A stretch of DNA of 41,497 bases from an uncultured Prevotella sp. (GTDB lineage: Bacteria; Bacteroidota; Bacteroidia; Bacteroidales; Bacteroidaceae), in contig CAKQMS010000028.1 in the NCBI GenBank assembly GCA_934254985.1, forward strand, positions 1 through 41,497, written 5' to 3'. This document shows, piece after piece, positions 33,853 through 41,497 of the stretch (its first letter is position 1; the number at the start of each line of letters is the position of its first letter). Under the pieces are notes generated by a model. It had not been told where the DNA came from and made no database searches. It worked only from the letters and a program-made list of their open reading frames with translations. A program made the position numbers and the translations under genes.

Positions 33853-35124
33853 ATGGAATACAAACATAGAATTGCAGACCAAATGTTGGCAAAGAAACTG
33901 GCAAGTAAGGGGGCTATCTTGATAGAAGGGCCAAAATGGTGTGGAAAGACTACCACTGCCGAGCAACAGGCTAAAAGTATTCTGTATATGGATAATCCTG
34001 CATCATTGGAAACCAATCTACAGATGGCAGAGATAGATGCTTCTGTCTTGCTTGAGGGCGAAACACCAAGGCTTATTGATGAATGGCAACTTGCACCAAA
34101 ACTTTGGGATGCCATCAGATTTGAGGTTGACCATCGGCACAGCGTTGGGCAGTTTGTATTGACAGGCTCTGCTGTTCCTGTAGATGAAAAAGATATGCAC
34201 CATTCTGGAACAGGACGGTTCAGTTGGCTAACTATGCGACCAATGAGTCTATATGAGTCTGGAGAATCAAATGGCAAGGTTAGTTTGGCACATTTATTTG
34301 AAACTCCAGAAAAGATAGTTGCCATTAACAAACTAAAAATAGACGACCTGGCATACCTGATATGCCGTGGAGGTTGGCCTTTTGCCTGTGGTCTACAAGG
34401 CGAAGCAGCATTGGAACAAGCATTCGACTATGTGGATGCTGTTATTAAGAAAGATGTTTCGCGAGTAGATGAAGTGAATCGCAACGCAACGACTACAAGA
34501 TTGCTATTACGCTCATACGCTCGTAACCAAGGTTCGCAAGCAACCATCGGAACGATTGTGGCTGATATGATGACAAATGACGAAAATGAAATTAGCGCAA
34601 AGACTGCAGGTAGCTATCTGGAAGCCTTGCGCAAGATTTTTGTCATAGAGGATTCCGAAGCCTGGAATCCTAACCTACGTTCCAAGACGGCTGTCCGCAC
34701 AGCAAATACCCGTTATTTCATAGACCCATCTATAGGTACGGCAGTATTAGGACTGGGACCTAAAGACCTTATTAACGATCTCAATACAATGGGACTCTTT
34801 TTTGAGACTCTCTGTATTCGTGATTTGAGAGTCTTTGCTGATACTTTAGATGGAGAGGTATACCATTATCGTGACAAAAATGGGTTGGAATGTGATGCTG
34901 TAGTACATCTGCGCAATGGCAAATATGGACTTATTGAAGTAAAGTTAGGTGGCGACAAACTCATCAACGAGGGTGCAGCAAACCTAATAACTCTTGCAGG
35001 CAAAATAAATACTGAAAAAATGAATGAACCATCCTTCATGATGGTACTCACAGGAACAGGCGATTACGCTTATCGAAGAAAAGATGGTGTATTTGTGGTT
35101 CCTATCGGATGCTTGAAAGATTAA
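33853..35124 (+). CDS. DUF4143-type ATPase with nuclease-like C-terminus
   Basis: This 423-residue cytoplasmic protein belongs to the AAA_14/DUF4143 family, abundant and variable in gut Bacteroidales. The Walker A motif is GPKWCGKTT (26-34) and a Walker B-like segment is RLIDEWQL (73-80). TGSAVP and GTGRFSWLTMRPMSLYESGE are typical blocks of the family. The C-terminal DUF4143 part contains YHYRDKNGLECDAVVHL and YGLIEVKLGG, matching the D...ExK core of PD-(D/E)XK nucleases. The function is unknown; roles in DNA handling or defence have been guessed for the family. It is the first of three related ATPase genes in 3.5 kb. Nothing follows for 288 bases except the GLUG remnant and a repeat. Confidence 0.88.
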   Translation: MEYKHRIADQMLAKKLASKGAILIEGPKWCGKTTTAEQQAKSILYMDNPASLETNLQMAEIDASVLLEGETPRLIDEWQLAPKLWDAIRFEVDHRHSVGQFVLTGSAVPVDEKDMHHSGTGRFSWLTMRPMSLYESGESNGKVSLAHLFETPEKIVAINKLKIDDLAYLICRGGWPFACGLQGEAALEQAFDYVDAVIKKDVSRVDEVNRNATTTRLLLRSYARNQGSQATIGTIVADMMTNDENEISAKTAGSYLEALRKIFVIEDSEAWNPNLRSKTAVRTANTRYFIDPSIGTAVLGLGPKDLINDLNTMGLFFETLCIRDLRVFADTLDGEVYHYRDKNGLECDAVVHLRNGKYGLIEVKLGGDKLINEGAANLITLAGKINTEKMNEPSFMMVLTGTGDYAYRRKDGVFVVPIGCLKD

Positions 35125-35183
35125 AAAGGCTCAATGGACATTTCATGGAGAATAGTCGCAACAAACAGGCTGGAAGGCTGTAC

Positions 35184-35199
35184 ACATCGCTTGCGATGT
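35184..35199. terminator. Small hairpin after the DUF4143 gene
   Basis: ACATCGC-TT-GCGATGT is a perfect 7-bp stem. It lacks a T-run, so it is only a weak terminator candidate. Confidence 0.35.
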
Positions 35200-35231
35200 A
35201 GGTAACCGCGTACATACTCGGAACATATGTC

Positions 35232-35295
35232 TTTAAGTTTTGAGACACATCAGCCGCATGACATACTGTATTCATGTCAATGACATCAACATCAT
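35232..35295 (-). pseudogene. Remnant of a GLUG-protein gene
   Basis: This 64-bp stretch is identical at 57 positions to 41301-41364 inside the GLUG-repeat gene and has the same orientation. The minus-strand reading gives NDVDVIDMNTVCHAADVSQNLK, against DDVEVIDMSTVCHAEDKSQNLK in the intact gene. Similarity stops on both sides, so this is the scar of a lost or recombined copy. Confidence 0.85.
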
Positions 35296-35340
35296 TTAGG
35301 TGTCGCATTGGTAGATAAGAAAAAGAGAGAAAATGAAGGC

Positions 35341-35386
35341 AATTTGAGAAAATAATAGTAAATTTGAGAAAATAATAGTAAATTTG
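35341..35386 (+). repeat. 20-bp tandem duplication with -7 elements
   Basis: AATTTGAGAAAATAATAGTA occurs twice exactly (35341-35360 and 35361-35380), followed by another AATTTG. Each junction creates TAAATTTG, a -7 consensus match (35359-35366 and 35379-35386). The second lies 26 bases before the ATG of the AAA-like gene. The duplication therefore doubles the -7 element. Confidence 0.85.
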
Positions 35387-35412
35387 CAATTGTAAACCAA
35401 AGATTCTGGAAG

Positions 35413-36999
35413 ATGGTAGAGATAAACGATAGAAGATTGCCTGTAGGCATCCAGTCTTTTGAGGTAATCAGAAAGGATGGATACCTGTATGTTGACAAGA
35501 CAGATATTATCTGGCATCTTGCCAACAGAGATAAAAAGTATAATTACCTGAGCCGCCCACGCCGCTTTGGTAAGTCTGTGCTTGTTGATACACTCGAAGC
35601 TTATTTCTTAGGCAAGAAGGAACTCTTTGAGGGACTGAAAATCATGCAGATGGAGACGGAATGGGTGAAGCGTCCTGTCATTAGACTGGATATGAGTCGT
35701 GCGGGGGCAGAGCCGGACACTTTGCGCTCTTATCTCGACATCACTTTCGACAGGTTAGAAAAGGAATATGGAATTACTCCTAAGCCAACCGCCAAACTTG
35801 CCGACCGCTTCAATGCAATAATCGTGGGGGCATATGAGCAAACCGGACAGCAGGTTGCCATTCTCGTCGACGAATACGACTCGCCCTTGCAGCATTCCTG
35901 GAAAACTCCGCAGCATGAAGCATGTACTGCAGTTTATCGTGAAGTATTTGCCATCCTCAAGGCAGATGACAAATACGAGAAGTTTGTCTTCATCACTGGT
36001 ATCACCAAGTTTACGCAAATCTCTCTCTTCTCTGTACTCAACAATCTCAGCAACATCAGTTTTGAGCCGGAATATGCTGCCATTTGTGGTATTACCAAGG
36101 AAGAAGTCTTACGTGATTTCAAGCCGGAAATCAATAAGTTGGCAGAATATGAAGACTGGACTTACGACGAAGCTGTGGCACAACTGACAGCCTACTATGA
36201 CGGCTATCATTTCAGTCGCCGCAACATGGTGGATGTATTCAATCCATTCAGTCTCATCAATGCCCTGGCAGATTCTGACCTAAAGAACTACTGGGCTTCA
36301 TCGGGTGCAACCTCCATGTTGCCTAAGTTTGTAGATGACCTGGAGATTCGTTTGAAGGATTTGGATCATAGTGCTTTGTTAAACACTATCATCGAAACTT
36401 CTGATGTGACGGGTGGTGGTTCTGAGCTATTCCTCTATCAGTCGGGTTATCTCACGATTAAGGGTTACATGAACGGAACTTACCTTCTTGGCATTCCTAA
36501 CTTCGAAGTAAGACAAGCCTTGAATGAAATCGTGTTGCCAACACTTGCCATGCGTAAGAATAATGACCTTCAATCTACCCAGGCATTTCTGAATGTTCAC
36601 CTCAGCGTGGGCAATCTTCCTGAAGCCATGAAATGCCTGAAAGCCCTCATTGCGGATGTGCCCTACAGCAACAAGAAGCTCGCCAGTATGGACATGGAGG
36701 AGCGTTATCGCCTGATTATGAGCACCATATTCAATGCCATCGGTTGCAGGGTGGAAGTGGAAAAGATGATTGCTACGGGCAGGATAGACATGGTGGTGGA
36801 AACCACCCAATATATCTACGTTCTGGAGCTGAAGCTGAGCAACAATGGTGGTGTGGATGCTGCTGCAGAGCAAATCAGAGCCAAGCAGTATGCCGAGCCT
36901 TTCAAGGCCGACAAGCGCAAGGTCATCGCCCTCGCCATAGAGCTGGATGATAGGGGAAAGGGATTGGTAGATTGGAAGGAAGTTTTTAAAGGTAACTGA
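35413..36999 (+). CDS. AAA-ATPase-like/PDDEXK family protein
   Basis: This 528-residue protein has the AAA-ATPase-like domain (Pfam family AAA-ATPase_like) followed by a PD-(D/E)XK nuclease domain. It begins LPVGIQSFEVIRKDGYLYVDKTDIIW, the usual start. The Walker A region is unusual, SRPRRFGKSVLVDTL (47-61), as in the whole family, and the Walker B is AILVDEYDSPL (about 151-161). YDGYHFSR and FNPFSLINAL lie in the middle. The nuclease core is GRIDMVVET...YVLELKL near the C-terminus. These genes are often recombined and present in many copies in Bacteroidales; their function is not established. A strong terminator follows. Confidence 0.9.
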   Translation: MVEINDRRLPVGIQSFEVIRKDGYLYVDKTDIIWHLANRDKKYNYLSRPRRFGKSVLVDTLEAYFLGKKELFEGLKIMQMETEWVKRPVIRLDMSRAGAEPDTLRSYLDITFDRLEKEYGITPKPTAKLADRFNAIIVGAYEQTGQQVAILVDEYDSPLQHSWKTPQHEACTAVYREVFAILKADDKYEKFVFITGITKFTQISLFSVLNNLSNISFEPEYAAICGITKEEVLRDFKPEINKLAEYEDWTYDEAVAQLTAYYDGYHFSRRNMVDVFNPFSLINALADSDLKNYWASSGATSMLPKFVDDLEIRLKDLDHSALLNTIIETSDVTGGGSELFLYQSGYLTIKGYMNGTYLLGIPNFEVRQALNEIVLPTLAMRKNNDLQSTQAFLNVHLSVGNLPEAMKCLKALIADVPYSNKKLASMDMEERYRLIMSTIFNAIGCRVEVEKMIATGRIDMVVETTQYIYVLELKLSNNGGVDAAAEQIRAKQYAEPFKADKRKVIALAIELDDRGKGLVDWKEVFKGN

Positions 37000-37024
37000 A
37001 GTTTCGTAAAAATAGTGAAAAGAT

Positions 37025-37077
37025 ACAAGGGTCTATACGCCACCTGCTCATCGTGGCATATAGGCCCTTGTCGTTTT
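37025..37077 (+). terminator. Terminator after the AAA-like gene
   Basis: ACAAGGG and CTATA pair with TATAG and CCCTTGT, with a one-base mismatch between them, and the stem is followed by CGTTTTTT. Confidence 0.88.
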
Positions 37078-37086
37078 TTCGCTATT

Positions 37087-37162
37087 GAATATTTTAGTGC
37101 GAATTATTTCTTGGATTTGGATATTTTAGCGTTGATTATTTCTCGGATTTGAATATTTTAGT
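37087..37162. repeat. 32-bp tandem repeat before a broken ATPase gene
   Basis: Two full 32-bp units (37087-37118 and 37119-37150), alike except for a few substitutions, and a 12-base third copy run directly into the -7 element at 37163. The unit starts GAATATTTTAG and ends GGATTT. Confidence 0.85.
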
Positions 37163-37170
37163 TATATTTG
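37163..37170 (+). promoter_or_regulatory. -7 element of the broken ATPase gene
   Basis: TATATTTG stands 26 bases before the ATG at 37197 and directly after the 32-bp repeat. I find no -33 element at the normal spacing. Confidence 0.6.
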
Positions 37171-37196
37171 TGCCTGGTATTCAAACATTTACGATT

Positions 37197-37314
37197 ATGA
37201 CAGAATACATACAAAGAAATATAGATTCAGAACTCAGCGCATGGAAAGAAGATTCCTTGCAAAAAACCTCTGTTGCTTCGTGGTGCTCGAAAGGTAGGAA
37301 AATCATCAGCAGTT
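37197..37314 (+). pseudogene. Frameshifted 5' stump of an AAA_14-type ATPase
   Basis: The start reads MTEYIQRNIDSELSAWKEDSLQK, the normal beginning of an AAA_14/DUF4143-type ATPase. After an A6 run (37261-37266) the frame changes. One base later the sequence reads KPLLLRGARKVGKSSAV, a full Walker A motif, so one A has been gained (or the equivalent lost). Homology ends at about 37314, where the 3' end of the antitoxin gene begins on the other strand. The rest of the gene, about 350 codons, is missing. It is certainly inactive. Confidence 0.9.
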
Positions 37315-37539
37315 ATACCCTAAAACAGTGTCAAACATTTCGTCAACAGAATTCCATCGTGTAACTCTACCTTTCGCCTTGTCTTCTTCGGCAAGTTCCA
37401 GACCTGTCTTTTTAGGTTTCAAAATAGAAATAGAACTAACACCATTCAACATTTTGATGGCGTTTTTCACCTTTGTCAACATAGTAGGATCAGATACAGT
37501 TACCACAAGCTTCGGCTCATTTATTACTGAAGTATTCAT
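37306..37539 (-). CDS. Probable orphan antitoxin
   Basis: This 77-residue protein resembles small Bacteroidetes antitoxins of type II systems. A beta-alpha N-terminal part (KLVVTVSDPTMLTKVKNAIKMLNGVSSISIL) is followed by a basic linker and the C-terminal toxin-binding-like segment GRVTRWNSVDEMFDTVLG. Such genes are normally followed by a RelE/YoeB-type toxin gene. Here the stop codon falls inside the ATPase stump, so the toxin gene is missing and the last few residues come from the junction. The assignment rests on recalled family resemblance and is moderate. Confidence 0.6.
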   Translation of the reverse strand: MNTSVINEPKLVVTVSDPTMLTKVKNAIKMLNGVSSISILKPKKTGLELAEEDKAKGRVTRWNSVDEMFDTVLGYNC

Positions 37540-37579
37540 ATTTACTCCTTAGTTTAATATATACATGGGGTTTCATCAG

Positions 37580-37587
37580 CAAAATTA
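37580..37587 (-). promoter_or_regulatory. -7 element of the antitoxin gene
   Basis: On the minus strand TAATTTTG followed by CTG lies about 40 bases before the antitoxin ATG. An AAGGAG ribosome-binding-like sequence precedes that ATG. No clear -33 is seen. Confidence 0.5.
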
Positions 37588-37651
37588 CGCTTTATTCTTG
37601 AAACTACCATGCGAAAACCAATAAATAACACAACTGACGATAATTCACAAC

Positions 37652-37690
37652 TAAGGGGTGCAAACGGCATGATGCCGTTTGCACCCCTTA
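37652..37690 (-). terminator. Perfect 19-bp inverted repeat terminator
   Basis: TAAGGGGTGCAAACGGCAT is followed by one base and its exact reverse complement. It ends the GLUG-protein/small-peptide transcript and is strong in both orientations. No long T-run follows. Confidence 0.85.
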
Positions 37691-37716
37691 CATATGTTAG
37701 AATCTGAAGCGTATAA

Positions 37717-37905
37717 TTACACTCCCTGACCTGGATAGTTTGGGTCATTAGAGCCAAAGCCAGGACCCATACTATCCCATTCTTCTTTCGAAATTCCACC
37801 TCCGGTACTTCCTCCGGAACCTTCTCCATCACTTCCTGCTAAGATGCAAGGAGTCGCCATCTTGATAACTTGAATTGATGGTGAAATATATTCTTTCTTT
37901 TTCAT
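37717..37905 (-). CDS. Small Gly-rich peptide after the GLUG gene
   Basis: This 62-residue peptide starts MKKKEYISPSIQVIKM and then ATPCILAGSDGEGSGG, followed by a Gly/Ser/Asp/Pro-rich tail. Bacteroidales encode many short proteins with the same plan: a Lys-rich start, a Y.(S/A)P...V motif, then ILAGS and a variable Gly-rich end. Their function is not known to me. A leader-plus-core peptide that is cleaved after the LAGS region is one speculative reading. It begins 16 bases after the GLUG gene and shares its terminator. Confidence 0.7.
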   Translation of the reverse strand: MKKKEYISPSIQVIKMATPCILAGSDGEGSGGSTGGGISKEEWDSMGPGFGSNDPNYPGQGV

Positions 37906-37921
37906 GATTGTTTATACTTAG

Positions 37922-40900
37922 TTATTTAACAACGATTTTCTTGCCATTCTTGATATAGATACCCTTACGAGGAGTTCCCGTTACGCGCTGTCCATTTAAG
38001 GTATAGATGGCTGATGACTTGACTGACGAACCTGACTGCATGTCATCTACTGTACCTATAATGCGGATACCTGTGGTAGAACTGTCGTCTGGCAATCCGA
38101 TGCTGAACAGCATGGTATGCGAAGGAGCCAACTGCGATGCCTGGACGTTCAGATATATGCGATAAGGAGACAAATCACCTGTATGGCTACCAAACTTACC
38201 ATCTTCACGGAAACTGTAGCTTCCCTCTGCCATCGGAGTAGTTGTATAAACGCCACCTATTGAGGCACTTTCCAGTTCATGGCAGAGAGTCATAAAGCCA
38301 GTCTTACCATCCCAGTCTCTCACAGTCAGCGACTTGGCTGTTGGATTTGCAAAGAAGTTGGCGCTGTACTCTACATTCTGTGCCTTTGCAACCAATTTCT
38401 GAGCTGTGCCCTCTGCACCAAGCTTAACAATCATTGGTGTACCAGCCTTGATGATTGACTGCTCATCGAGCATAAGAACGAATTTCAATACACTTGCATC
38501 ATCTGTATGCATGTGAATCATCATATCTCCTACAGGATAGCACTTCTCTGCACCAGCAACTTCTGCTGCTTTGATATCGAAAGGAAGGCAGAGTGTTACA
38601 TAACCCGTCTGTCCCTCAGTGAGCTGACGGCTATACTGCAGGTCCTTTATCGTGAACTGAGCCTGGGTGTTGATGGCTGTAGAAGCATCATCGGTAAGGA
38701 ACAGATCCTTGACATAGAACTTGCCATCTTCTGCCTTAGCCTCCAGTGTTCCATCTGCATCTGCGAAATACTTATGAAGAGTGCAGCCCTCGTTGCGGCA
38801 GCCCATGTGGTAGATGTGCTTGGCTGAGTCGAACTCAGGACTGGTTAAAGTGGCAGATGCTACGTGAATTAATTCACTATCAGAAGAACTGTTGCTATAT
38901 GAGGAAGTCGTTCCATCGCAGTAACGGAATGAACCATGATATACAGTATTGCCCTCAGCAGCTGTCAGCACAGGATAAGCATCTGCATCAGTTCCAGAGA
39001 GTTTCTGATACCATGTCAAGGTGCTTCCTTCGGTAGGAACAGATGTGGAGCCATTCAGCAGCCATGCCACCTCACCGCTCTTTATCTGCTGCTTGGTGAA
39101 AGCCTTGACCACGTCAGCTTCTACCTTTCCGTCTTCAAAAGTCAGACTTCCTGCACCAACTATTTTGATGTTCTCAGATGAATTATTCAGCAATGCCTCC
39201 TTGTTGTACGCTACAATGCCCTTTGCGGTTAGTGTACCGTTTACTTGACCTATAATGATTCCTGGATTGTCATATGTATTCGTCACATCTCCATAACTGA
39301 ACACATTCTGGATACTGCTGTTAGTAGTTTCTCCTGCTATGCCACCGGCATACCAACCTTTATTTGTAATCTTGCCATAGTTGGCGCAATCTTCGATACT
39401 TGTTCCATAAGCATTACCTATGATTCCACCAATATATCTGCCATCGTTATCAACGGTTCCATAATTGGTGCAGCGCTTGATGTTTTTTTCAGCGCTAGAA
39501 CCAGCAATTCCGCCAACATAGTACGCACCCTTCACGCAGGAGTGATTCTCGCAGTTTTCGAGATTTATATAGGCATATCCAACGATACCGCCAGTATCTT
39601 CTTGTCCTATTACAGTACAATTCTCTGTGGTTTTAATGCCCTTTATATGTGATGGAGAATCCCCGTATGCATGTCCTGCCAAGATACCGGTGTCATATGT
39701 AGTTGTTGTGCTCACATTCTCCACCTTGGCATAGTCAAAGGTAAGGTCTTGGATAGTCGCACCGTCAGTATAGCCGAAAAGCCCCACATAGTCTTGTGCT
39801 GTCTTGATATAGAGATTGGAGATGGTATGTCCCTGACCGTCCATATTTCCCTTCCACCTATTATTGTCATTGCCTATCGGAATCCAACTCAAGAGTTCCT
39901 TGCCGTCTTCAGCCGCATGGCAGTAGTTCTTTAGATCGATATCCGCAGTCAACATGGCAGATGCTGAAGGGTGAGTAGTTCCAGCTACTTCGCTTTCGTC
40001 CACAATAGTTCCGTTCACATAGTCGCGAAACCAAGCCAAGTGGTAAGGTTTGGCTATCTGGTACACCCCATTTTCTTCTGAAGGCTTCACAGCCACATAA
40101 TGCTGGCAACGGTCGCAATAGCCATCCTCATTGTAGTTGTGTCCAAGGGCAGGTTTCTCTGCGTTCGTCACATCTGTCAATTCCTTGATCAATTGGCTGT
40201 CGGAATATATCCTTTGGCAGTCCTGGCATTGCCAATATTCCTTGGTTGCCGCTTCGGTGCAAGTAGCGTCTATAGCAGCATGATGAATTGTCGTTCCGTG
40301 TTGATACCTAATTGCGGAACTAGTAGGATTGTTGGTGAAACTACCCGTCACCACCTCATAGGTTTTGCAATTTACAAGCAAATCTTCAGTAGCATAAACC
40401 TGATACTCCGAACCAATGACAGGATAGATGTCTCCATCATTAGCCAGATTTTGTCCCCATTTTGCTTCGCTCGAAGCATTTTGCTGGAGCTGAAAGGCAA
40501 CAACACCATTCCTCAGCTGGGCTTCTGTAAATCCTGTTGCGTTATCTTCTGAAGGCTTGCCATTTCCGAAGGCTTTAATCGTAATCTCTTGGCCGTTTGC
40601 ATTCAGCTTTGCGCCACTATAGTATGCCACCATGCCTTCAGTGGTCCCATTGTCAGAATTGCCAAAAGCCATGCCTGCATCTGTACTATTCGTGGCACTT
40701 ATGTTGCCATAGTTGAACACGTTCTGTATCTTGCCATAGCTTACATAACCTGCCATGCCAGCAACACGCTCTGTACCTTTTACATCTCCATAGTTGGCGC
40801 AGTCTTGGATCGTTCCACTGATGAAAGAGCCAACCAAGCCACCTGCATCCGTACTTGTTGCCGTTACATTTCCATAGTTGGCACAGGTGGTTATGGAACT

Positions 40901-41497
40901 ATTTTCTACAGAACAGTAGCCAAAAAGACCGCCGACTCTATTATTTCCTTGTACCGTGGCGTAGTTCACGCAGTTATAGGCGTTACCATTAAACTCACCT
41001 GCAATACCACCAGTTTCTTTACCTCCTTTTATCTGGCAAGTATTTGATATTTTGATATTTCGAAGGTTGCTTGCATCTGGATAACCAACCAAAAATCCTG
41101 TGAAAACTCCCGTATTCGTCACATTTGCATACTCAAAAGTTAGGTTCTTGATTGTACCTTTATAGGTACAACCGAAAAGCCCCACATTATTCTGGCTTGC
41201 ATTGATATAAAGGTTGGTGATGGTCTTTCCATTTCCATCGAAAGTACCCCGGTATTGGTATCCGTAATTATTCTTTCCAATAGGCTTCCAACTCAGTTCT
41301 TTTAAGTTTTGTGACTTATCTTCCGCATGACATACTGTACTCATGTCAATGACCTCAACATCATCTGATATCTTTGCGCAGATAAAATTGTTTCCGCTAT
41401 TCACCTGATCGCGGAACCACGCCAACTCCTCAGCTTTTGTGATGATGTAAGGATTGCCTGTTTTTCCGTCACCCTCTGACGGTTGACTAGCAGTTTG
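37922..41497 (-). CDS. GLUG-repeat secreted protein, N-terminus outside window
   Basis: The reading frame is open to the right edge of the window, so the start and signal peptide are missing; 1191 codons are visible. Two similar modules can be seen. Each has AWFRDxVN near its start, an LSWxPIG block, a D-G-x-G-x-T-I-x-N-L-Y-I segment and then GLUG motifs (VGLFGY, GGLVGS, GGIAGE, GGIIGN) with CxNYGxV spacers, making a stacked beta-helix. Between them is a Cys-rich spacer with CQDCQRIY and CDRC pairs. A beta-sandwich domain and a C-terminal tail (LNGQRVTGTPRKGIYIKNGKKIVVK, split here for length: LNGQRVTGTPRKGIY then IKNGKKIVVK) of the T9SS-like type end the protein. It probably is exported to the cell surface as an adhesin-like protein. 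Confidence 0.85.
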   Translation of the reverse strand, partial: QTASQPSEGDGKTGNPYIITKAEELAWFRDQVNSGNNFICAKISDDVEVIDMSTVCHAEDKSQNLKELSWKPIGKNNYGYQYRGTFDGNGKTITNLYINASQNNVGLFGCTYKGTIKNLTFEYANVTNTGVFTGFLVGYPDASNLRNIKISNTCQIKGGKETGGIAGEFNGNAYNCVNYATVQGNNRVGGLFGYCSVENSSITTCANYGNVTATSTDAGGLVGSFISGTIQDCANYGDVKGTERVAGMAGYVSYGKIQNVFNYGNISATNSTDAGMAFGNSDNGTTEGMVAYYSGAKLNANGQEITIKAFGNGKPSEDNATGFTEAQLRNGVVAFQLQQNASSEAKWGQNLANDGDIYPVIGSEYQVYATEDLLVNCKTYEVVTGSFTNNPTSSAIRYQHGTTIHHAAIDATCTEAATKEYWQCQDCQRIYSDSQLIKELTDVTNAEKPALGHNYNEDGYCDRCQHYVAVKPSEENGVYQIAKPYHLAWFRDYVNGTIVDESEVAGTTHPSASAMLTADIDLKNYCHAAEDGKELLSWIPIGNDNNRWKGNMDGQGHTISNLYIKTAQDYVGLFGYTDGATIQDLTFDYAKVENVSTTTTYDTGILAGHAYGDSPSHIKGIKTTENCTVIGQEDTGGIVGYAYINLENCENHSCVKGAYYVGGIAGSSAEKNIKRCTNYGTVDNDGRYIGGIIGNAYGTSIEDCANYGKITNKGWYAGGIAGETTNSSIQNVFSYGDVTNTYDNPGIIIGQVNGTLTAKGIVAYNKEALLNNSSENIKIVGAGSLTFEDGKVEADVVKAFTKQQIKSGEVAWLLNGSTSVPTEGSTLTWYQKLSGTDADAYPVLTAAEGNTVYHGSFRYCDGTTSSYSNSSSDSELIHVASATLTSPEFDSAKHIYHMGCRNEGCTLHKYFADADGTLEAKAEDGKFYVKDLFLTDDASTAINTQAQFTIKDLQYSRQLTEGQTGYVTLCLPFDIKAAEVAGAEKCYPVGDMMIHMHTDDASVLKFVLMLDEQSIIKAGTPMIVKLGAEGTAQKLVAKAQNVEYSANFFANPTAKSLTVRDWDGKTGFMTLCHELESASIGGVYTTTPMAEGSYSFREDGKFGSHTGDLSPYRIYLNVQASQLAPSHTMLFSIGLPDDSSTTGIRIIGTVDDMQSGSSVKSSAIYTLNGQRVTGTPRKGIYIKNGKKIVVK

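Noticed and set aside
33660..34331. A 223-residue minus-strand frame with repeated FLSWLCFVSSVGC
   Set aside because: The repetition is a translation of the 23-bp array, and the rest is antisense to the DUF4143 gene.
35102..35389. A 95-residue minus-strand reading frame after the DUF4143 gene
   Set aside because: It consists of the GLUG remnant plus non-coding repeat and promoter sequence. It is treated as a pseudogene fragment.
37554..37832. A 92-residue minus-strand reading frame overlapping the small peptide and terminator
   Set aside because: It runs through the 19-bp perfect terminator stem and overlaps the better supported peptide gene in another frame.

Overview
The window looks like a chromosome segment of a gut-type Bacteroidales, most likely Prevotella/Segatella. 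Four things point there. Promoters follow the Bacteroidetes pattern (TTTG, 19-20 bases, then TAnnTTTG, usually followed by GCA). The housekeeping order metK - DUF4271 - hemD - rnpA - yidD - tyrS is typical of this phylum. DUF4249/TonB-receptor pairs and single-chain PurL are present. A large secreted protein ends in the C-terminal tail (LNGQRV..GIYI.NGKKIVVK) common in Prevotella. This taxonomic call is inference from those features; no 16S gene is present.

Layout. 1-3,282 (+): upp, argS and a small RNase H-like gene. 3,283-3,445: a cluster of short direct and inverted repeats. 3,448-10,558 (-): a secreted protein of unknown function, ribD overlapping a secreted SGNH hydrolase, tRNA-Arg(CCT), then an export/uptake set of DUF4249 lipoprotein, TonB-dependent receptor and unknown lipoprotein. 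10,677-12,524 (-): a 33-bp tandem repeat, then mntP and two half-size chromate-transporter genes. 12,682-16,422 (-): purL, with a 22-bp tandem repeat farther upstream. 16,953-17,531 (-): an outer-membrane beta-barrel protein.

17,823-25,276 (-) is the most unusual part. It is a compact run of seven genes: a membrane CHASE2 sensor-like protein, a secreted Sel1-repeat/caspase-fold protease with intact His and Cys, a FecR-like/DUF4384 protein, two secreted proteins (one with an NTF2-like half), a PEGA-like/TPR/outer-membrane-barrel protein and a 66-residue HTH protein. The first three overlap. All but the last carry a signal peptide or membrane anchor, so I read the locus as a cell-envelope sensing and proteolysis system.

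25,523-30,780 (+): metK with a structured leader, followed by the housekeeping operon. Then come tRNA-Gln(TTG) with its own promoter and terminator, and a large secreted polysaccharide-lyase-like protein. 33,704-41,497 is a scrambled accessory region. It holds two intact ATPase/nuclease-like genes (DUF4143 type and AAA-ATPase-like/PDDEXK type), a frameshifted stump of a third ATPase, an orphan antitoxin abutting that stump, a 64-bp remnant of a GLUG-protein gene, a 62-residue Gly-rich peptide and a large GLUG-repeat secreted protein that runs off the right edge. Each ATPase gene of this region has a short tandem repeat directly upstream of its -7 element, and another such repeat sits ahead of the lipoprotein promoter at 10.65 kb. 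A second regulatory pattern is a near-palindrome, TTCGnTTAAnCGAA, placed identically in the promoters of upp and purL, about 16 kb apart.
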